Origin: Bermanella sp.
GTDB lineage: Bacteria > Pseudomonadota > Gammaproteobacteria > Pseudomonadales > Oceanobacteraceae
Direction: 5' to 3'
Assembly: GCA_029938135.1 (NCBI GenBank)
Contig: JAPYOO010000008.1
Location: 1 to 45,480, forward strand
Length of the DNA: 45,480 nucleotides
A model generated the notes under the pieces. The model saw only the letters and a list, made by a program, of their open reading frames with translations. It was not told where the DNA came from and made no database searches. Positions 42,956 to 45,480 of this stretch are shown piece after piece. The position numbers and the translations under genes were made by a program. Position 1 is the stretch's first letter; each line of letters begins with the position of its first letter.

Positions 42956-44818
42956 TTATTCGCCAATAAAGCCACCGGTTTGATGACGCCATAACTGACT
43001 ATAAATACCTTTAGAATCTACCAATTCTTGGTGGCTACCCTGTTCCACAATTCGGCCTTCATCTAGCACCACCAAGCGGTCCATAGCCGCAATGGTGGAT
43101 AAACGGTGCGCGATGGCAATAACCGTTTTACCTTGCATCAATACACTTAAGCTATGTTGAATGGCCGCCTCTACTTCGCTGTCTAAGGCTGAGGTAGCTT
43201 CATCTAGTATTAATATAGGAGCGTCTTTTAACAGTACCCGTGCAATGGCTATACGCTGACGTTGGCCGCCGGATAATTTTACTCCGCGCTCTCCTACCTG
43301 TGCATCAAAACCGGTATTGCCTTTAGGGTCGGTAAGGTTAAGAATAAATTCATAGGCTTCTGCTTTTTTAGCGGCATCGATCATTTCTTCTTCGCTAGCG
43401 TCTGGGTGACCGTATAAAATATTGTCACGCACCGAACGATGCAAAAGCGAGGTATCTTGCGTTACCATGCCAATTTGTGCGCGTAAACTTTCTTGCTGTA
43501 TGGCGCTTATATCCTGCCCATCAATACAAATTTTGCCGCCATTAATATCGTAAAAACGCAGTAGTAAATTCACTAATGTAGATTTACCCGCGCCACTGCG
43601 CCCTACTAAACCGACTTTTTCGCCGGGTCTAATATCTAGCATTAACTCATTGAATACTGATTTTTGTTTGACGCCTGATTGTGCACTCTTGTCATCATTA
43701 GAGGCGTCGTAATTAAAGGCTACCTTGTCAAATACTATGGCACCTTCACTGACGTTTAATAACGGTGCATTCTTTTTATCTTGCACCTCTTGTGGTTGCG
43801 ATAACGTACCCATGCCATCGACAACAGTCCCTATATTCTCAAAAAGACTGCTCACTTCCCACATTATCCACTCAGCCATACCGTTAAGACGTAATGACAA
43901 ACTAATGGCCACAGCAATGGCCCCCACCGTAATAAAGCCATCACTCCATAAATACAAAGAATACGCGCCGATGGTAAATACCAGTAAATGGTTAATAAAA
44001 TCCACACTGATGTTCAGCCCCACGGCCAGGCGCATCTGCAAATAGACGGTTTTTAAAAATCCATCCATGCCCTGTTGGGCGTAGTCACTCTCACGCTGAC
44101 TATGACTAAAAAGTTTAACGGTACTAATATTGGTATAGCTATCAACGATTCGACCTGTCATGTCACTACGGGCATCCGCTTGTGAACTGGCGACATTTTT
44201 AAGTTGCGGTACAAATTTAATTTGGATCAATATATACAGCACCAACCAGATTAAAACGGGGATCATTAAACGCCAATCTGCGGCGGCAATAATGACCAGC
44301 ATGACGCTGAAGTACACCACGATATACACCATTACATTCAATAGTTTCATGACACTTTCGCGCACGGCTAAAGACGTTTGCATGACTTTAGTGGCGATGC
44401 GTCCTGAAAATTCACTTTCATAAAATGACATGCTTTGCTTGAGTAAATAGCGGTGCGCTTTCCAACGAATGGACATGGGCATATTCCCCATGAGCGTTTG
44501 ATGAATAACTAAAGAATGCAATAACGATAACAATGGCATACCAATTAACAACATGAAGCCTATGAAAAAAAGCTGGCGGCCATTTTCCTGCAATAACAGT
44601 TTTGGCTCTTTATCAACTAACCAATCGACCAACTGCCCCATAAAACCAAACAAATACACTTCAAAGGCCGCAATAGTAGCAGTTAGCAGTGCCATCAGAA
44701 TTAATGGTTTGCCCATACCTTGTGTGTAATGGCGGCAAAAAGCCCACATGGTATTAGGTGCTTGCACGGGTTCTTGGGGGGGGTAGGGATTAATGATTTT
44801 TTCAAAAAAAGAAAACAT
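42956..44818 (-). CDS. ABC exporter, fused permease-ATPase (MsbA-type)
   Basis: 620 aa from the ATG after the GTG start of the ORF track. The N-terminal half has about six membrane segments (PLILMALLTATIAAFEVYLF; VMVYIVVYFSVMLVIIAAAD; VGAIAVAISLSLRLN). The C-terminal ATPase has Walker A GRSGAGKST, Q-loop VTQDTSLL, signature LSGGQRQR, Walker B ILILDEATSALD and switch His in AIAHRLST. It works as a homodimer or with a partner half-transporter; substrate unknown, multidrug or lipid export by family. It is convergent with the HxlR gene. Confidence 0.92.
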   Translation of the reverse strand: MFSFFEKIINPYPPQEPVQAPNTMWAFCRHYTQGMGKPLILMALLTATIAAFEVYLFGFMGQLVDWLVDKEPKLLLQENGRQLFFIGFMLLIGMPLLSLLHSLVIHQTLMGNMPMSIRWKAHRYLLKQSMSFYESEFSGRIATKVMQTSLAVRESVMKLLNVMVYIVVYFSVMLVIIAAADWRLMIPVLIWLVLYILIQIKFVPQLKNVASSQADARSDMTGRIVDSYTNISTVKLFSHSQRESDYAQQGMDGFLKTVYLQMRLAVGLNISVDFINHLLVFTIGAYSLYLWSDGFITVGAIAVAISLSLRLNGMAEWIMWEVSSLFENIGTVVDGMGTLSQPQEVQDKKNAPLLNVSEGAIVFDKVAFNYDASNDDKSAQSGVKQKSVFNELMLDIRPGEKVGLVGRSGAGKSTLVNLLLRFYDINGGKICIDGQDISAIQQESLRAQIGMVTQDTSLLHRSVRDNILYGHPDASEEEMIDAAKKAEAYEFILNLTDPKGNTGFDAQVGERGVKLSGGQRQRIAIARVLLKDAPILILDEATSALDSEVEAAIQHSLSVLMQGKTVIAIAHRLSTIAAMDRLVVLDEGRIVEQGSHQELVDSKGIYSQLWRHQTGGFIGE

Positions 44819-45173
44819 CTTGAATTCAACTCGCTGGTACACAATACAGATTTAGTCACATATTGTAGCTGCTTCACCTACGCAGGTCTTGGTTATTAAG
44901 AACCAAGAGCTTTGAATTTTTACTCAATTTTGAATGTAAACAGACCCCTGACAGCCACATTAATCCGTTGTTTAGCAAACACAGGCTGCTACGCCACACA
45001 TGTCAGTATACTTTTCAACCAGCCTGAATGTTTTTAGTGGCTAGCAGGCTAATTACAGAGCCCCACCCAACTTTAAATGAATATAGCTCACCATTATCAA
45101 ATAAAACTTGAATATTTCTAATAATAGATTTTTAATACAAACATCTAATACACTGGCATTACGTGACAGCAAT
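44819..45173. other. intergenic region between ABC exporter and metR
   Basis: About 355 bases between divergent genes, AT-rich, with no ORF I can support. I looked for the MetR box TGAA-N5-TTCA and found none convincing. Confidence 0.45.
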
Positions 45174-45480
45174 ATGAAAATAGAGCTCAGGCACCTCAAA
45201 ACCCTTAAGGCGCTGCATTCAACCGGCAGCCTAGTGGAAGCTGCTGCATTGATTCATTTAACCCAGTCAGCCCTTTCACACCAGCTAAAGGAATTAGAAA
45301 GCCGCTTAGATCAGCCCTTGTTTTATCGTAAAACCAAACCGGTACGTTTCACTCCTGCTGGGCAACGATTGCTTGAATTAGCGAACTCGGTACTACCTCA
45401 GATTGAAGCCAGCGAACGCGATCTGTCACGCATACGCCAAGGCCGTAAAGGTCGATTAAACATCACCATTGAATGCCACA
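45174..45480 (+). CDS. metR: LysR-family regulator MetR, 5' end only
   Basis: Partial gene running off the window end, so absent from the ORF track. The visible 102 residues begin MKIELRHLKTLKALHSTGSL and include the winged HTH (AALIHLTQSALSHQLKELES, RFTPAGQRLLELA), ending in ITIECH. The IECH motif at this position and the HLKTL-AL start match E. coli MetR, which activates methionine synthesis genes with homocysteine as co-effector. A normal LysR protein is about 300 aa, so two thirds lie outside. No clear ribosome site precedes the ATG. Confidence 0.8.
   Translation, partial: MKIELRHLKTLKALHSTGSLVEAAALIHLTQSALSHQLKELESRLDQPLFYRKTKPVRFTPAGQRLLELANSVLPQIEASERDLSRIRQGRKGRLNITIECH

Noticed and set aside
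44843-45173. MetR box TGAA-N5-TTCA upstream of metR
   Set aside because: TGAA half-sites occur, but none with the correct partner and spacing.
1-45480. tRNA, rRNA, CRISPR arrays, insertion sequences and prophage genes
   Set aside because: I scanned gene gaps and products by eye and found no cloverleaf sequence, no spaced direct-repeat array, no transposase or integrase, and no phage structural gene.

Overview
The window looks like chromosomal DNA of a marine gammaproteobacterium, probably of the Oceanospirillales type (Bermanella/Oleispira-like). This is a judgement from gene content: FabV-type enoyl reductase, YbiT, EfpL (YeiP), ArfA and MetR are all of gammaproteobacterial type. Coding sequence looks AT-leaning, though I did not compute GC. 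There are many outer-membrane, sensory and one- or two-component regulator genes. I see no rRNA, tRNA, insertion sequence, prophage or CRISPR array. Genes are mostly short independent units on both strands, so this is ordinary, regulator-rich chromosome.

Layout. 0-9.5 kb: ybiT (ABC-F ATPase), a GNAT acetyltransferase, an NTF2-like protein, a membrane coiled-coil protein and a family-3 periplasmic binding protein, all minus strand; then fabV with a strong terminator, a GH25 muramidase lipoprotein and a metal-dependent hydrolase on plus; then a hotdog thioesterase and an AraC regulator on minus. 9.8-16 kb, plus strand: a response regulator fused to TPR repeats, a small protein under a good Fur-box match, a secreted helical protein, and a compact bufferin (RiPP metallophore) operon bufA-bufB-bufC, followed by a 3D-domain secreted protein and a small orphan. 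16-24 kb: a secreted sulfatase, a GST-like protein divergent from a LysR regulator, a TonB-dependent receptor, an AhpD-like protein divergent from an AraC regulator, and efpL. 24-36 kb: lipoproteins, a PAS-LuxR-alpha/beta-hydrolase fusion whose hydrolase domain looks catalytically dead, arfA with a hairpin over its stop codon, a beta-barrel protein, a second family-3 binding protein, a chemoreceptor, a PNPOx-like flavoprotein, a small HTH protein and a GFA-family zinc protein. 36-45.5 kb: a hybrid histidine kinase divergent from a porin and PstS-like protein pair, an HxlR/SDR/DsbA-like isomerase module with clear operators, an MsbA-type ABC exporter, and the 5' end of metR.

How the genes work together. 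The most distinctive system is bufABC: a secreted, cysteine-bearing DUF2282 precursor, its DUF692 (MNIO) maturase and its DUF2063 partner, with an inverted repeat at the predicted promoter and a hairpin between bufA and bufB that could set the precursor-to-enzyme ratio. The DoxX-like and sigma/anti-sigma genes that often accompany such operons are absent. A recurring theme is a regulator facing its likely target across a short intergenic region with a visible palindrome: LysR/GST, AraC/AhpD-like and HxlR/SDR. The best single-protein oddity is the LuxR fusion, which may use a dead hydrolase fold as a ligand sensor.
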